A program made the position numbers and the translations under genes. The notes under the pieces were generated by a model. It ran no database searches. It was not told where the DNA came from and saw only the letters and a list, made by a program, of their open reading frames with translations. Positions 1 through 9,009 of a stretch of 56,518 nt of DNA are shown piece after piece (position 1 is the first letter of the stretch; every line of letters starts with the position of its first letter). The stretch is from Alphaproteobacteria bacterium (GTDB lineage Bacteria; Pseudomonadota; Alphaproteobacteria; Caedimonadales; UBA1908): positions 1-56,518 of the forward strand of contig JAJTHL010000002.1 of assembly GCA_021298595.1 (NCBI GenBank), written 5' to 3'.

Positions 1-698
1 GACAATAAAAAGATATAAGAAAAATAATATATCCCGTGAATCATTAATATAAAGATGTTGCCTAAGAAAAGCTGTGGCGTTAGAAAGTCAAGAAAGGTCA
101 TCAAAGAATTTCTGACGTGTTCTTGCTCTATAAAAAAGGTGAAAGCTGCACTGGGAAGGCCTCCGAGGGTAAGACAAGCGATAACCTTCAAGAGACGCTG
201 CTTGCTTAAGCCCCAGGCCTTTAAAGGGTTAAGGGTGCAATTTATGACGGCGTGTGGCAAAGCAAGACTTAATTTCGCGAAGAGATAAGGCAGAATGACC
301 ACCATTATAATGGTAGTGGCATGTCCTAAATAGACGCTATTGGAAAAGCTAAAAAAATACCCTCTTAAAGACATGAGAAACGTCCCAAAAAGGTAAAGAG
401 GTAAAAAACCAAAGAAAATAATGCCTGTCCCGTACCAGAGCGCAGGTTGTTTAAAGGTATTTAAATAGGGCCTAAATCCCGTTTCAACAAAAGGATCGTC
501 TGTTTTGAAGACGGTCAAAAAAGGAAGCGCACTCAGGATATTAAGGAGTCTTGATACGGGAAAAAGATCAGAAAACGCGCTCGTAAAGATAATCAAAATG
601 AAATGAATCAAAAGAAATATAATAAAAAATTGATGAAGTTTTTTAGATCTGAAAGCAAAAAGATAGGCTTCTTTTGTCACTGTCCAAAGGTCAAGCAT
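1..698 (-). CDS. Multipass membrane protein, C-terminus cut by window edge
   Basis: The minus-strand frame opens at ATG 698 and stays open to base 1, so about 232 residues are visible and the stop lies outside the window. The translation starts MLDLWTVTKEAYLFAFRSKK and holds about five hydrophobic segments. A middle stretch, VVILPYLFAKLSLALPHAV followed by a short Trp-containing linker, recalls the loop pattern of integral membrane proteins that carry a repeated 'AlWrL' element in alphaproteobacteria. The ATG overlaps the stop of the upstream gene by 8 bases (ATGCTTGA), so the two are probably translationally coupled. Size and segment layout resemble the upstream protein, which suggests a paralogous pair. 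No function can be assigned. The reading frame and coupling are seen directly; the paralogy is inferred. Confidence 0.75.
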   Translation of the reverse strand, partial: MLDLWTVTKEAYLFAFRSKKLHQFFIIFLLIHFILIIFTSAFSDLFPVSRLLNILSALPFLTVFKTDDPFVETGFRPYLNTFKQPALWYGTGIIFFGFLPLYLFGTFLMSLRGYFFSFSNSVYLGHATTIIMVVILPYLFAKLSLALPHAVINCTLNPLKAWGLSKQRLLKVIACLTLGGLPSAAFTFFIEQEHVRNSLMTFLDFLTPQLFLGNIFILMIHGIYYFSYIFLL

Positions 699-1503
699 CG
701 TCTTTCGTCTCGCGTCTGACAAGTTGTACTAGGTGGTGATACAGATGCCTTGAGGCCACAACGCCGCAAAGACTCCAAAAGGCCACAACGCTGACAATCA
801 GCGAGGTAACAAGGGACGCCCCCATATGACCATGGGCACGTAAATCAAGAAGACCTGTATGAATTGCCATGATCAAAAGACGAGAAGCTAGAAAAGGAAG
901 CCCAAAAAAAATAATAAAAATTATAAGGCTTGGGGCAAACACAAATACAAAGTGAGAGATAAGGGTTTTCGTGGGTAGGCGGTGGCGATGCGCCAAGTGA
1001 GAAATCAATTGTATCACCACGGCGCCCACCATAATGTGAGAAGCATTTTCAAAGGCTTGCACAAAGCGCGCACTCTCTGCGCGCGATTCACTCCATAGTT
1101 CAAGCATCCCAAAAAGAAAGCCAATGCTTGTAATCACACAGAGTTGAAGGACCAAAATGTTTAGGGCTTCTTTTTTAAAGAAATACGAAAAATATATAGG
1201 ATTCTTGGGACGTTCGGCGTCTGGTTGATTGCCGTAGACAAAAAGGGGCAAGAAAGATAAAAGCGTTAAAAAGGTAAAGATAATGGCTTGATAGGGCGCT
1301 GAAAGCTCCGAGGGTCTATAGGCGTAGGCCGCCCAAGAAAGCGCGAGCGTCACAACAAAAAAGCCTGACATAAAAGTCAGGTTGCTTCCAAGATGCTCAA
1401 TAGAAAATAGAAAACCCTTTTTGATATGGGGCCAGGCTTTAAGTTTATGAGATCGTCCCATTTGAATGTTTCTTAGAAAGATAAGATTTTTTGCTTTTAT
1501 CAC
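691..1503 (-). CDS. Multipass membrane protein of unknown function
   Basis: A 270-residue protein with about six hydrophobic segments and short charged loops. No signal peptide, catalytic motif or known transporter signature is visible. The longest frame starts at GTG 1503, preceded by AAAGAG; an internal ATG at residue 15 (MGRSHKLKAW) is an alternative start. Its stop overlaps the ATG of the next minus-strand gene by 8 bases, so the two form a coupled pair. It diverges from the aminotransferase at 1589, with 85 bases between. The most that can be said is a paired integral membrane protein, perhaps two halves of one complex. Confidence 0.7.
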   Translation of the reverse strand: MIKAKNLIFLRNIQMGRSHKLKAWPHIKKGFLFSIEHLGSNLTFMSGFFVVTLALSWAAYAYRPSELSAPYQAIIFTFLTLLSFLPLFVYGNQPDAERPKNPIYFSYFFKKEALNILVLQLCVITSIGFLFGMLELWSESRAESARFVQAFENASHIMVGAVVIQLISHLAHRHRLPTKTLISHFVFVFAPSLIIFIIFFGLPFLASRLLIMAIHTGLLDLRAHGHMGASLVTSLIVSVVAFWSLCGVVASRHLYHHLVQLVRRETKDDA

Positions 1504-1588
1504 TTGTGCTCTTTAAACGCAAACCCCTTGCGAAACAGCTATTTTCTATTTATGACTTTAGAAGAGTTACTTTTTAGAAGGATGTGAG

Positions 1589-2791
1589 ATGAGTGATCTG
1601 GCAATGCGCCTGAGCGCGATAAAGCCCTCCCCAACCCTGAGTTTGAATAAAAAAGCACTAGAGATGCGCGCCCAGGGTCATGATGTCATTGCCCTGAGCG
1701 CGGGTGAACCGGACTTTCGCACTCCCCCTTGGATTTGTGAGGCGGGTAAAAAGGCCATTGATGACGGCAAAACACTTTACACAGATGTAGTGGGCACCCC
1801 TGCCCTTCGAAAAGCTGTCGCCCAAAAATTTTTAAAGGAAAACTCCCTTGAGTATGATCCGTCCCAGATTATTGTCAGCACGGGTGGAAAACAAGTCCTG
1901 TTCAACGCTTTTATGGCGACCCTAAATCCAGGCGATGAGGTCATCATTCCAGCCCCTTACTGGGTATCATACCCCGACATGGTGATCCTTGCCGGGGGAA
2001 CACCTATTTTTGCGGTATGTCCGGAAAAAGATGGTTTTAAAATCACACCCGAAGTCTTAAGCCAGGCGATTACGCCTCGCACCAAATGGCTTGTTCTGAA
2101 TTCGCCCAGTAACCCCACCGGCGCCGTTTACACAAAAGATGAATTAAGAGTTTTAGCGGACGTTTTATTAAAGAACCCCCACGTGTTGACGCTATGTGAT
2201 GATATCTATGAACACATTTTGTATACGGGCGAGCCTTTCGTTACTTTGGCACAAATAGAGCCGCGCCTTAAAGATCGTGTCTTGACCCTGAACGGTGTCT
2301 CGAAAGCCTATGCCATGACCGGCTGGCGAATCGGCTTTGGTGCAGGACCAAAACACTTGATCACAGCCATGGGGACACTTCAATCGCAAAGCACCTCAAA
2401 TCCCTGCTCTATCGCCCAAGAAGCAGCGCTTGCTGCCCTGGAAGGCCCCAAAGACTTCCTCAAAGACTTTAAAGAATCCTTCCAAAGCAGACGGGATCGA
2501 ACTGTTGCGTTGATTAATGCCGTTGAGGGTCTTTCTTGCGGCGCGCCTGACGGGGCCTTTTACCTGTATGTGTCTTGTCAAGGTTTGCTTGGACGCACTA
2601 CGCCCGACGGTGGCTGTCTGGACACTGACTCTGATGTGTGCGCGTACTTTTTAGAAAAGGCAAACGTTGCGGTGGTGCCAGGCGTGGCTTTTGGACTGTC
2701 GCCTTATTTTCGTATTTCCTATGCAACGTCCCAAGAGACTCTTGATGAAGCTTGTACCCGCCTTAAAAAAGCGGTCTCAGTTCTGAAGTAA
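1589..2791 (+). CDS. aspC: Class I/II aminotransferase (aspartate/prephenate type)
   Basis: A 400-residue fold-type I PLP aminotransferase. Such enzymes move the amino group between aspartate (or glutamate/prephenate) and 2-oxo acids in the cytoplasm. Visible family marks are SAGEPDFRTP near residue 40, the PAPYWVSYPDM substrate-loop region, SPSNPTGAVY around 175, the Schiff-base lysine in LNGVSKAYAMTGWRIG, and the C-terminal arginine in SPYFRISYAT, which binds the substrate carboxylate. Length fits the Rhizobiales-type AatA/AspC group. AGAAGGATGTGAG precedes the ATG and gives a good ribosome site. It is a single gene facing the DUF2608 gene tail-to-tail. The substrate among aspartate, prephenate or aromatic acids cannot be fixed from sequence alone. 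Confidence 0.93.
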   Translation: MSDLAMRLSAIKPSPTLSLNKKALEMRAQGHDVIALSAGEPDFRTPPWICEAGKKAIDDGKTLYTDVVGTPALRKAVAQKFLKENSLEYDPSQIIVSTGGKQVLFNAFMATLNPGDEVIIPAPYWVSYPDMVILAGGTPIFAVCPEKDGFKITPEVLSQAITPRTKWLVLNSPSNPTGAVYTKDELRVLADVLLKNPHVLTLCDDIYEHILYTGEPFVTLAQIEPRLKDRVLTLNGVSKAYAMTGWRIGFGAGPKHLITAMGTLQSQSTSNPCSIAQEAALAALEGPKDFLKDFKESFQSRRDRTVALINAVEGLSCGAPDGAFYLYVSCQGLLGRTTPDGGCLDTDSDVCAYFLEKANVAVVPGVAFGLSPYFRISYATSQETLDEACTRLKKAVSVLK

Positions 2792-2799
2792 GCGAAAGA

Positions 2800-2828
2800 A
2801 CGAGGGCGGCCTTGTTAGGCACCCTCGT
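2800..2828 (+). terminator. Weak terminator hairpin after aspC
   Basis: ACGAGGG and CCCTCGT pair over an inner GCC/GGC step, 8 bases after the aminotransferase stop. No clear T-run follows (GTCTCTGG), so the call is tentative. It lies between convergent genes. Confidence 0.45.
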
Positions 2829-2837
2829 GTCTCTGGT

Positions 2838-4193
2838 TTAAGAATGGAATTCCCCGCTTCCCACAAGACCAGTTTGAGAGCTCTTGAGGAACCCCCTTCC
2901 CTGATCACCAGAGGTATCCAGGGCTTCGGAAGAACACCTGAGCGCTGCACGGTTCTTTTCTGCAGGAGGGGTAGCCGATGGGATTAAAGACGGGTCGGCC
3001 AGGGGCAGCGCTCGGCTTGGGGATAGATCATTGTCCCTACTTTTTTCCTCTCCGTCTAATCTAACTTCGTCTCCATCAAGGGTTAAGCCAAAAGTCCCCA
3101 AGGAAGCTCTCAAATCACTGAGGCTTGGTCCGCAAGTCGGAATCATCTCTTGTTGGTCCCCCTCTTCGTCCAAAACATGGCGTCTTTTTTCAAGAGGATC
3201 AACCCTATGACCCCCATGGCTTAAATTTGAATAACTGAACTGTAGAGAGAGGTTTGGGGAAATGGAGGCATTGGATAAAGCTGACGGTGTCAGCATGGGG
3301 ATGGGTGGCGCCAAGAGACGCTGTAAGTCTTCCAAAAGCGGAGGGATAAACTCACCCCGCTCATGTAACGCGTGTAAAGACAAGGCGTGTGCGCGCCAAT
3401 GAATTAAAACTAACTTAACGCCTGTTATGTCATGATTAAAATCACGGGCAATGTCGTTGAGCGTCTCAAGGTGGTTATCAATATAGTATAAAGTTTGAAG
3501 GGGTCTCTTTTCAGTAAGGGCACGTTCGTCGTTGGAAGCCAACACAAAGCTTCCAAGGGACTGCGCTTTTTCTTTTGCGTAAAGCCAACCGGGCATTTTG
3601 CCTCGATAATCCTCGACAAACAGGAAATATGCTCGATGGGAAAAGGAATATTTTTCGGAAAAATCTAACCCAAATGCCTGAAGAGCTTCAAGTTTTTTTC
3701 TTTCTGGAGGAATACCTGTACAAATAAAGGTGTCTGCTTGTTGTTGCAGTTCTTGAGCCAGAACTGGCAAATCAGTATCCACTAGCGCAAAAGCCATTTG
3801 ACTTTTTTTTTGTTTAATGACTCTCCAGCAATAATCTGCAAATTTTGTTGAGTCACTTTCTTCAGATACAAGGCCTTTAAGTTTGGCTGCCTCTCCCGCG
3901 TCTCTCCAGAGTGACTCTTTAAATTCTCTCATCATTTCATAGTCATAAAGATGAGGATGATCAACAAGAAAGGCTTTTACCAAAGTATTGTCACAATCAA
4001 AACCCACCACGTCTTCACTGCAAACACCCGATAAATGGTGCCTTAGCTCAGACATATTTTTTGCCTCATGACGCATCAGCCGGCCATGACTCGGCACCCC
4101 CCCCTCCTCTTTCTCATAAAAAGAGGCAAAGTTAGGCGTTGAGATCAGACAAAGGGAGAGTGCAAGGGCACAACTCGTCATCAAGATTTTCAT
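2838..4193 (-). CDS. Exported DUF2608 protein (HAD-like)
   Basis: A protein of about 451 residues starting MKILMTSCALALSLCLIS, a clear signal peptide ending near NFAS. The mature part begins a HAD-like fold: motif I is GFDCDNTLVKA (the DxD pair), followed by TGIPPERKKLEAL and YYIDNHLETL, which match motifs II and III/IV. This arrangement is typical of DUF2608, a HAD-superfamily family common in Legionella, Chlamydia-like and Holosporales bacteria. The last 150 residues are low complexity, rich in Ser/Pro/Glu. The longest frame begins at TTG 4211, but AAGGA sits just ahead of ATG 4193, so that start is chosen. A phosphatase-like periplasmic or secreted role is inferred. The substrate is unknown. 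Confidence 0.8.
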   Translation of the reverse strand: MKILMTSCALALSLCLISTPNFASFYEKEEGGVPSHGRLMRHEAKNMSELRHHLSGVCSEDVVGFDCDNTLVKAFLVDHPHLYDYEMMREFKESLWRDAGEAAKLKGLVSEESDSTKFADYCWRVIKQKKSQMAFALVDTDLPVLAQELQQQADTFICTGIPPERKKLEALQAFGLDFSEKYSFSHRAYFLFVEDYRGKMPGWLYAKEKAQSLGSFVLASNDERALTEKRPLQTLYYIDNHLETLNDIARDFNHDITGVKLVLIHWRAHALSLHALHERGEFIPPLLEDLQRLLAPPIPMLTPSALSNASISPNLSLQFSYSNLSHGGHRVDPLEKRRHVLDEEGDQQEMIPTCGPSLSDLRASLGTFGLTLDGDEVRLDGEEKSRDNDLSPSRALPLADPSLIPSATPPAEKNRAALRCSSEALDTSGDQGRGFLKSSQTGLVGSGEFHS

Positions 4194-4498
4194 TTTTTCA
4201 TCCTTTTTCAAAAATTAGTTTTCCCAATAGAAAAAGCTTGTGTGCATATTTAGTAAAATTTTATCTTCTTTGACAAGTTTTCTTTCTCCCTTACCAATTA
4301 AAAGAAAAAAAGTTGCAAAAATATTACCACTCAGACAAAGAGTGATTTTAAAGATAAACTCTAAACTATATCTTTAGGAAGAAAAAGATCTAAGCTTCAT
4401 TGCCCACTTTTCAAAATATAAATAAAGTAATCTGGTTGTCCAAAATATAAATCAAATTATAACATCCATTAACAGAACAACAGAATAGGGGATTCTTG
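4194..4498. other. AT-rich divergent intergenic region
   Basis: About 300 bases between the DUF2608 gene and the secreted repeat protein. It is strongly AT-rich and has no coding frame. A 12-base direct repeat CAAAATATAAAT occurs at 4412-4423 and 4441-4452, the second copy lying inside the proposed plus-strand promoter. It may hold control sites for both exported proteins. Confidence 0.5.
4436..4463 (+). promoter_or_regulatory. Candidate sigma70-type promoter for the 4499 gene
   Basis: TTGTCC, a 16-base spacer, then TATAAC, 35 bases ahead of the start codon. Both hexamers are close to the consensus, but the region is AT-rich and a chance match is possible. Confidence 0.45.
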
Positions 4499-5776
4499 AT
4501 GAGCGTTAAAATTTTTTCTTTCTTTTGCGTGAGCATTCTGCTCGGTGCGATGTCACTGAACGCAACGGACGGCTATGTCATAGAACAAGAATTGCACGTC
4601 GAAAGAACAATAGATACAATGACTTGTCATGGGAGAGCCCGTGAAGAGTTTCAGTTGATTGAAAAGCAAAGATTTAAAGAATTTAGAAGGAACATCTCTC
4701 CTGGCCTAAGATTTGATGACAGGGCATCTACTTTTGGAAACCGTGATTTTCTTTCAGATATAACAAGTATTTCTAAAGACCTAATACCTCATCTGCCTAA
4801 GGCAAGAGATGTAATAGCGTTATCCACGCTCACTGATTTATGGAATAATTTTCTGTCAACATATAAAAAATTGCAAGAAGAAAGAACGGTACATACTTTG
4901 ACCTGTCATGGCAGTGCACGAGAAGAATTTTCACACCTGCTTGAAAAACAAAACATTAAAGAAATTATGGACATCTTCTCTCCTAATCTTAGGGTTGAAA
5001 ATGGGGCAGAATCAATGAAAATCTACTTTAATTGTAGATCTCTAATATTTCTTTCTCAGATAACTAGTATTTCGAAAGAACAACTTTATAGAAGCACTCC
5101 TCATAGGCTTAAGACAGGAGTTTTAATGAAGTCAGTCACACTCACTGATTTACTGGTTCATATTCTACCCGATGATTTTTCTCTCACCTACTATACGTTT
5201 TGGGTTCCTCAAGTGGTTTCATTCATGCCTGAAATTCAAGACAGGAATAAGGCGACACTTATGCATGTTTTAAATTTCGGCGCACCCATTGTTTACTACA
5301 TGTACGATCATTTCTTTGATCCTCAATCGTACTTAGAGCACAATCCAGATATCGAAGAGGACTCCCGTGCGGCCTCAAAACCACTCGTTTTTGCCATCGA
5401 TCATTATTATCGTAGAGGAGTTCAAGAAAAAAGACCCTTCATCCCTCGGACCTTTGATGAGGGGACATATTTACGCTTAAACCAGGATGTTTGTGATGCG
5501 GCAAACCAAACAGAGGATCCTTTGAAATTTGCCAGGGAGCACTATTTGAATCATGGTCGCCATGACGCGGGGCGGAGGTGCACCGTCCCTTTTTATGGAT
5601 TTTCAGCAGACAACTACTTTGATTACAATCGTGACGTAGAAGAAGAGCTATATAAACAACCTTTTTGCACAGTAAGCAGCGACGGAAAATCACGTTCTGT
5701 TGATTCAAAGTTATATGTCGATTTTGCCATTAATTATTATAAGAGATATGGTTACTTTCAAGGACGTCAATATTAA
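4499..5776 (+). CDS. Secreted protein with NPD-type repeats, function unknown
   Basis: A protein of about 425 residues with a signal peptide (MSVKIFSFFCVSILLGAMSL). Start ATG 4499 is chosen over the TTG before it because AGGGGA lies 7 bases upstream. Two internal repeats sit in the N-terminal half: MTCHGRAREEF near residue 41 and LTCHGSAREEF near 134, each followed by a similar stretch ending in a conserved 'ITSISKE/D' segment. The C-terminal third has three copies of an Asn-Pro-Asp type unit: FFDPQSYLEHNPDI near 271, TFDEGTYLRLNQDV near 318 and GFSADNYFDYNRDV near 367. Each is followed by a HYxxxG or YYxxxG element. Units of this kind occur in tandem in secreted alphaproteobacterial proteins. 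No catalytic motif is seen. It is monocistronic, with its own promoter and terminator. Confidence 0.8.
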   Translation: MSVKIFSFFCVSILLGAMSLNATDGYVIEQELHVERTIDTMTCHGRAREEFQLIEKQRFKEFRRNISPGLRFDDRASTFGNRDFLSDITSISKDLIPHLPKARDVIALSTLTDLWNNFLSTYKKLQEERTVHTLTCHGSAREEFSHLLEKQNIKEIMDIFSPNLRVENGAESMKIYFNCRSLIFLSQITSISKEQLYRSTPHRLKTGVLMKSVTLTDLLVHILPDDFSLTYYTFWVPQVVSFMPEIQDRNKATLMHVLNFGAPIVYYMYDHFFDPQSYLEHNPDIEEDSRAASKPLVFAIDHYYRRGVQEKRPFIPRTFDEGTYLRLNQDVCDAANQTEDPLKFAREHYLNHGRHDAGRRCTVPFYGFSADNYFDYNRDVEEELYKQPFCTVSSDGKSRSVDSKLYVDFAINYYKRYGYFQGRQY

Positions 5777-5779
5777 AGA

Positions 5780-5808
5780 AAAAAAGGAGGCGAAAGCCTC
5801 CTTTTTTA
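5780..5808. terminator. Bidirectional rho-independent terminator
   Basis: GGAGGC, a GAAA tetraloop and GCCTCC, flanked by A-runs on the left and T-runs on the right. It can end both the secreted-protein transcript and ettA, whose stop lies 10 bases further on. Confidence 0.9.
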
Positions 5809-5817
5809 TTGAGGGAG

Positions 5818-7497
5818 TTAGCGAGATAGTGGCTTATAGCGTACGCGGTGTGGGCGCGTAGCCTCATCACCGAGGCGCCGTTTGCGGTCGGCCTCGTAAT
5901 CATCATAGTTGCCTTCAAACCAGACGACTTGACTGTCACCTTCAAAGGCGAGGATGTGGGTTGCGAGGCGGTCCAAAAAGAAACGGTCGTGACTGGTAAT
6001 TAGCGCGCATCCAGGAAAATCAAGAAGCCCCTCTTCAAGGGCGCGCAGGGTTTCCACGTCAAGGTCGTTGGTCGGTTCGTCGAGCAGAATCACGTTGGCG
6101 CCTGATTTCAAAATTTTGGCCAAGTGCACACGGTTACGCTCACCGCCCGAGAGTTGGCCCACTTTCTTTTGTTGGTCAGGCCCTTTAAAGTTAAAGCGCC
6201 CACAGTACGCCCGGGATGAGACCATGCGCTTGCCAAGCTCAATTTCTTCATGACCGCCCGAGATTTCCTCCCAAATGGTCTTGTCATCTCCAAGGGTATC
6301 CCGGCTTTGGTCCACGTACCCAAGGGCGACAGTTTCACCCACAAAGACAGATCCCTGATCTGGCTTTTCTTGACCTGTGATCATTTTGAAAAGCGTACTT
6401 TTACCGGCACCGTTAGGACCAATGATGCCCACTATGGCACCCTTGGGAATCTTAAAGGAAAGATTTTCGATAAGGCACCGATCACCGAATCCTTTAGTCA
6501 GATTTTCAACTTCGATGACGCGCTCACCCAGGCGCGGTCCCCCTGGAATCATAATTTGCGCCGCTTCTTGTCGGCGCTCGTGATCTTGGGAAAGAAGGGT
6601 TTCATAGGCCTGGATTCTGGCTTTGCTCTTGGACTGTCTTGCCTTGGGGGATGACCTAATCCATTCAAGCTCGTCCTTGAGGGAGCGCTGTCTTGCGCTT
6701 TCTTGTTTTTCTTCTACATAAAGGCGCTTTTCTTTTTGCTCAAGCCATGACGAGTAATTACCTTCAAAAGGAATCCCCTGCCCCCGGTCGAGTTCTAGGA
6801 TCCATCCGACCACATTATCTAGGAAGTAACGATCGTGGGTAATCAGGACGACGGTGCCTGGGTATTCTTGCAAGTAACGCTCAAGCCAAGCAACGGATTC
6901 GGCGTCCAAGTGGTTTGTTGGCTCGTCCAAAAGGAGCATATCGGGGCGCTGCAACAAAAGACGACAAAGGGCCACGCGGCGCTTTTCACCACCCGACAGT
7001 TTCGTTACGTCTGCATCCCCAGGGGGACAGCGAAGGGCGTCCATGGCAATGTCCACGGTGCGCTCTAGATCCCAGGCGCCAGCTGCGTCAATTTTGTCTT
7101 GAAGGGCGGCTTGCTCCTCGATCAGGGCGTTCATCTCGTCGTCACCGAGCTCTTCTCCAAAGCGCGCGCTGACCTCTTCGAAACGCTTCAAAAGATCACG
7201 GGTTTCTTTCACGCCTTCCATGACGTTTCCTTGAACGTCAAGGGTGGGATCAAGCTCTGGCTCTTGGGGCAGATACCCAACGGTTAGCCCCTCTGCCGCC
7301 CACGCTTCACCGGCAAATTCCTTTTCAAGACCCGCCATAATTCGAAGAAGGGTTGACTTACCTGAGCCGTTAATGCCGATTACGCCAATTTTGGCCCCCG
7401 GAAAAAAGGACAAATAAATCCCTTTCAGCACTTGTTTGCCGCCAGGATAGGTTTTTCCCAAATCTTTCATCACATAGGAATATTGATAGCTTGCCAT
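5818..7497 (-). CDS. ettA: Energy-dependent translational throttle protein EttA
   Basis: A 559-residue ABC-F ATPase that binds the ribosomal E site and gates the first peptide bonds according to ATP/ADP level. There are two nucleotide-binding domains and no membrane part. The first has Walker [10 protein letters not shown] (residues 41-49), signature LSGGEKRR (167-174) and Walker [12 protein letters not shown] (188-198). The second has [17 protein letters not shown] and [10 protein letters not shown]. Between them is a charged linker of about 80 residues (PtIM). N-terminal [17 protein letters not shown] and length match EttA rather than Uup or YheS. It diverges from bioY. Confidence 0.96.
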   Translation of the reverse strand: MASYQYSYVMKDLGKTYPGGKQVLKGIYLSFFPGAKIGVIGINGSGKSTLLRIMAGLEKEFAGEAWAAEGLTVGYLPQEPELDPTLDVQGNVMEGVKETRDLLKRFEEVSARFGEELGDDEMNALIEEQAALQDKIDAAGAWDLERTVDIAMDALRCPPGDADVTKLSGGEKRRVALCRLLLQRPDMLLLDEPTNHLDAESVAWLERYLQEYPGTVVLITHDRYFLDNVVGWILELDRGQGIPFEGNYSSWLEQKEKRLYVEEKQESARQRSLKDELEWIRSSPKARQSKSKARIQAYETLLSQDHERRQEAAQIMIPGGPRLGERVIEVENLTKGFGDRCLIENLSFKIPKGAIVGIIGPNGAGKSTLFKMITGQEKPDQGSVFVGETVALGYVDQSRDTLGDDKTIWEEISGGHEEIELGKRMVSSRAYCGRFNFKGPDQQKKVGQLSGGERNRVHLAKILKSGANVILLDEPTNDLDVETLRALEEGLLDFPGCALITSHDRFFLDRLATHILAFEGDSQVVWFEGNYDDYEADRKRRLGDEATRPHRVRYKPLSR

Positions 7498-7653
7498 GGT
7501 TATTCGATTCTCTTTCTCATTTTTTGTGTCCTATTGTGGCTTAGTCTTAGCCTCTTTTGAGATCTATTTCAACGACGAGAGCGTTGGCATGGGGCGCATT
7601 GTATGATATTTCTCCAGTAAGTCTTATGGCCAAAGAAAAAGGAGTCTTTGCCA

Positions 7654-8187
7654 ATGTCAGCTTTTTTTGCAGCGCCCCACACGAAAAGCAAGGAACTTGC
7701 TCTTGTGTTAGGAGGCATTATTTTAATGTCTCTTCTAAGCCAAGTCTCTATCCCATTAAAACCTGTCCCTGTGAACTTGCAAACGGTGGGCGTCCTACTT
7801 ATTGGTTTGACGTACACGCCGCGCACAGCCCTTTATAGCCAACTAGGGTTTTTGGCCATGGGGGCGGCGGGGCTTCCTGTATTCTCAAATTTTTCAGGCG
7901 GCGCGCATATTCTGGTGGGTCCTACGGCTGGTTATTTAATCTCCTTTCCTGTCGCCGCCATTATCATGGCAACCCTTCGCGCAAGGCATAATCTGCAAAG
8001 TAAGTGGGCCTTCCTAGCGCTGGCATGCCTTGGCCAAACGATCGTCTTTTTCTTAGGTGTTGGCTGGCTTGCTCATCTTCTGGGGTTACACAAAGCCCTC
8101 ATGCTTGGCTTCTTGCCTTTTATCTTGCCTGGTGTTGGAAAAACTGTCATGACGGCAGCTCTTGTAAGCTATTTCACAAAGAAATAG
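7654..8187 (+). CDS. bioY: Biotin transporter BioY
   Basis: A protein of about 177 residues forming the substrate-binding S component of an ECF biotin transporter in the inner membrane. About six hydrophobic segments are seen. The family marks are IPLKPVPVNLQTVGVLL near residue 35, the GAAGLPVFSNFSGG loop, GPTAGYLISFP, and FILPGVGKTVMTAAL near the C-terminus. The start is ATG 7654, with AAGGAG 9 bases before, not the TTG two codons earlier. No EcfA/EcfT (BioM/BioN) genes are nearby; many alphaproteobacterial BioY proteins act alone or with shared modules. It leads a short run with tatD (4-base gap). No biotin synthesis genes occur in the window, so salvage is plausible. Confidence 0.94.
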   Translation: MSAFFAAPHTKSKELALVLGGIILMSLLSQVSIPLKPVPVNLQTVGVLLIGLTYTPRTALYSQLGFLAMGAAGLPVFSNFSGGAHILVGPTAGYLISFPVAAIIMATLRARHNLQSKWAFLALACLGQTIVFFLGVGWLAHLLGLHKALMLGFLPFILPGVGKTVMTAALVSYFTKK

Positions 8188-8191
8188 GGCC

Positions 8192-8989
8192 ATGTGGGTC
8201 GACTCACATTGTCACCTTACCTATGAAGAAACGCCTGAGAACGTGGCAGGTGTCCTTGAGCGCGCACGCGCAGTGGGTTTTGGAGCTTTTTTATCCATCG
8301 GATGTCGCCTCGATGACATCCCGCTTCTGGAAGCCCTGGCCGCACGCTATCCAGACGTCTTTTTTTCGGTGGGGATCCACCCCCACGAAGCAGAAGAAAC
8401 CCTGAGCGTCACGTCCCTATCTTCTCTGCGCGCGACCCTAGAAGAAAAGATTTCAAACCCAAAAGTGCTGGGCATGGGCGAAACAGGCCTAGATTATTAT
8501 TATGATCACAGCCCGCGAGCGGTTCAGCAAGACGTTTTTCGCCTGCAAATCAACCTTGCAAAAGCCCATGATCTGCCGCTGGTTATTCATACGCGTGACG
8601 CTGATGATGACACCCTTGCAATTTTGAAAGAAGAGGCAGGAACAGGGGTGAAGGGCGTGCTTCACTGTTTTTCAGGATCGAGACGCCTTTTTGAAGAAGG
8701 TCTTGACCTTGGGTTATACGTTTCTGCGTCTGGTATTGTGACCTTCACTAAGGCGGCCGACCTTCGTGACATCTTCAAAGATGTTCCTTTAGACAGACTT
8801 CTTTTGGAAACGGACGCGCCCTATTTAGCCCCAACCCCCCATCGTGGTAAACGGAACGAGTCAGCCTTTATGATCCATACAGCTAAAGTAATTGCGGACC
8901 TAAAGGAGATATCTCTAAATGAGCTTCAGGACCAAACCACCAAGAATTTCCTGACCCTGTTTTCAAAAGCAGCCCCTTATTTTACATAA
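8192..8989 (+). CDS. tatD: TatD family metal-dependent DNase
   Basis: A 265-residue TIM-barrel hydrolase of the amidohydrolase superfamily, probably a 3'-5' exonuclease or D-aminoacyl-tRNA-deacylase-like enzyme in the cytoplasm. The metal ligands are clear: MWVDSHCHL (His6, His8), the glutamate in GMGETGLDYYYD, LVIHTRDADDDT, HCFSGS, and LLLETDAPYLAP with the final aspartate. Length is typical. The gene begins 4 bases after bioY and is followed after 20 bases by a methyltransferase. TatD often follows metG and holB in proteobacteria, but those are absent here. Confidence 0.94.
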   Translation: MWVDSHCHLTYEETPENVAGVLERARAVGFGAFLSIGCRLDDIPLLEALAARYPDVFFSVGIHPHEAEETLSVTSLSSLRATLEEKISNPKVLGMGETGLDYYYDHSPRAVQQDVFRLQINLAKAHDLPLVIHTRDADDDTLAILKEEAGTGVKGVLHCFSGSRRLFEEGLDLGLYVSASGIVTFTKAADLRDIFKDVPLDRLLLETDAPYLAPTPHRGKRNESAFMIHTAKVIADLKEISLNELQDQTTKNFLTLFSKAAPYFT

Positions 8990-9009
8990 ACTCTAAAGGG
9001 AGATACACC

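Noticed and set aside
55-288. 77-residue plus-strand frame at the window start
   Set aside because: It lies opposite a minus-strand membrane-protein frame that is open to the window edge and coupled to its upstream gene; the basic composition is that of an antisense shadow.
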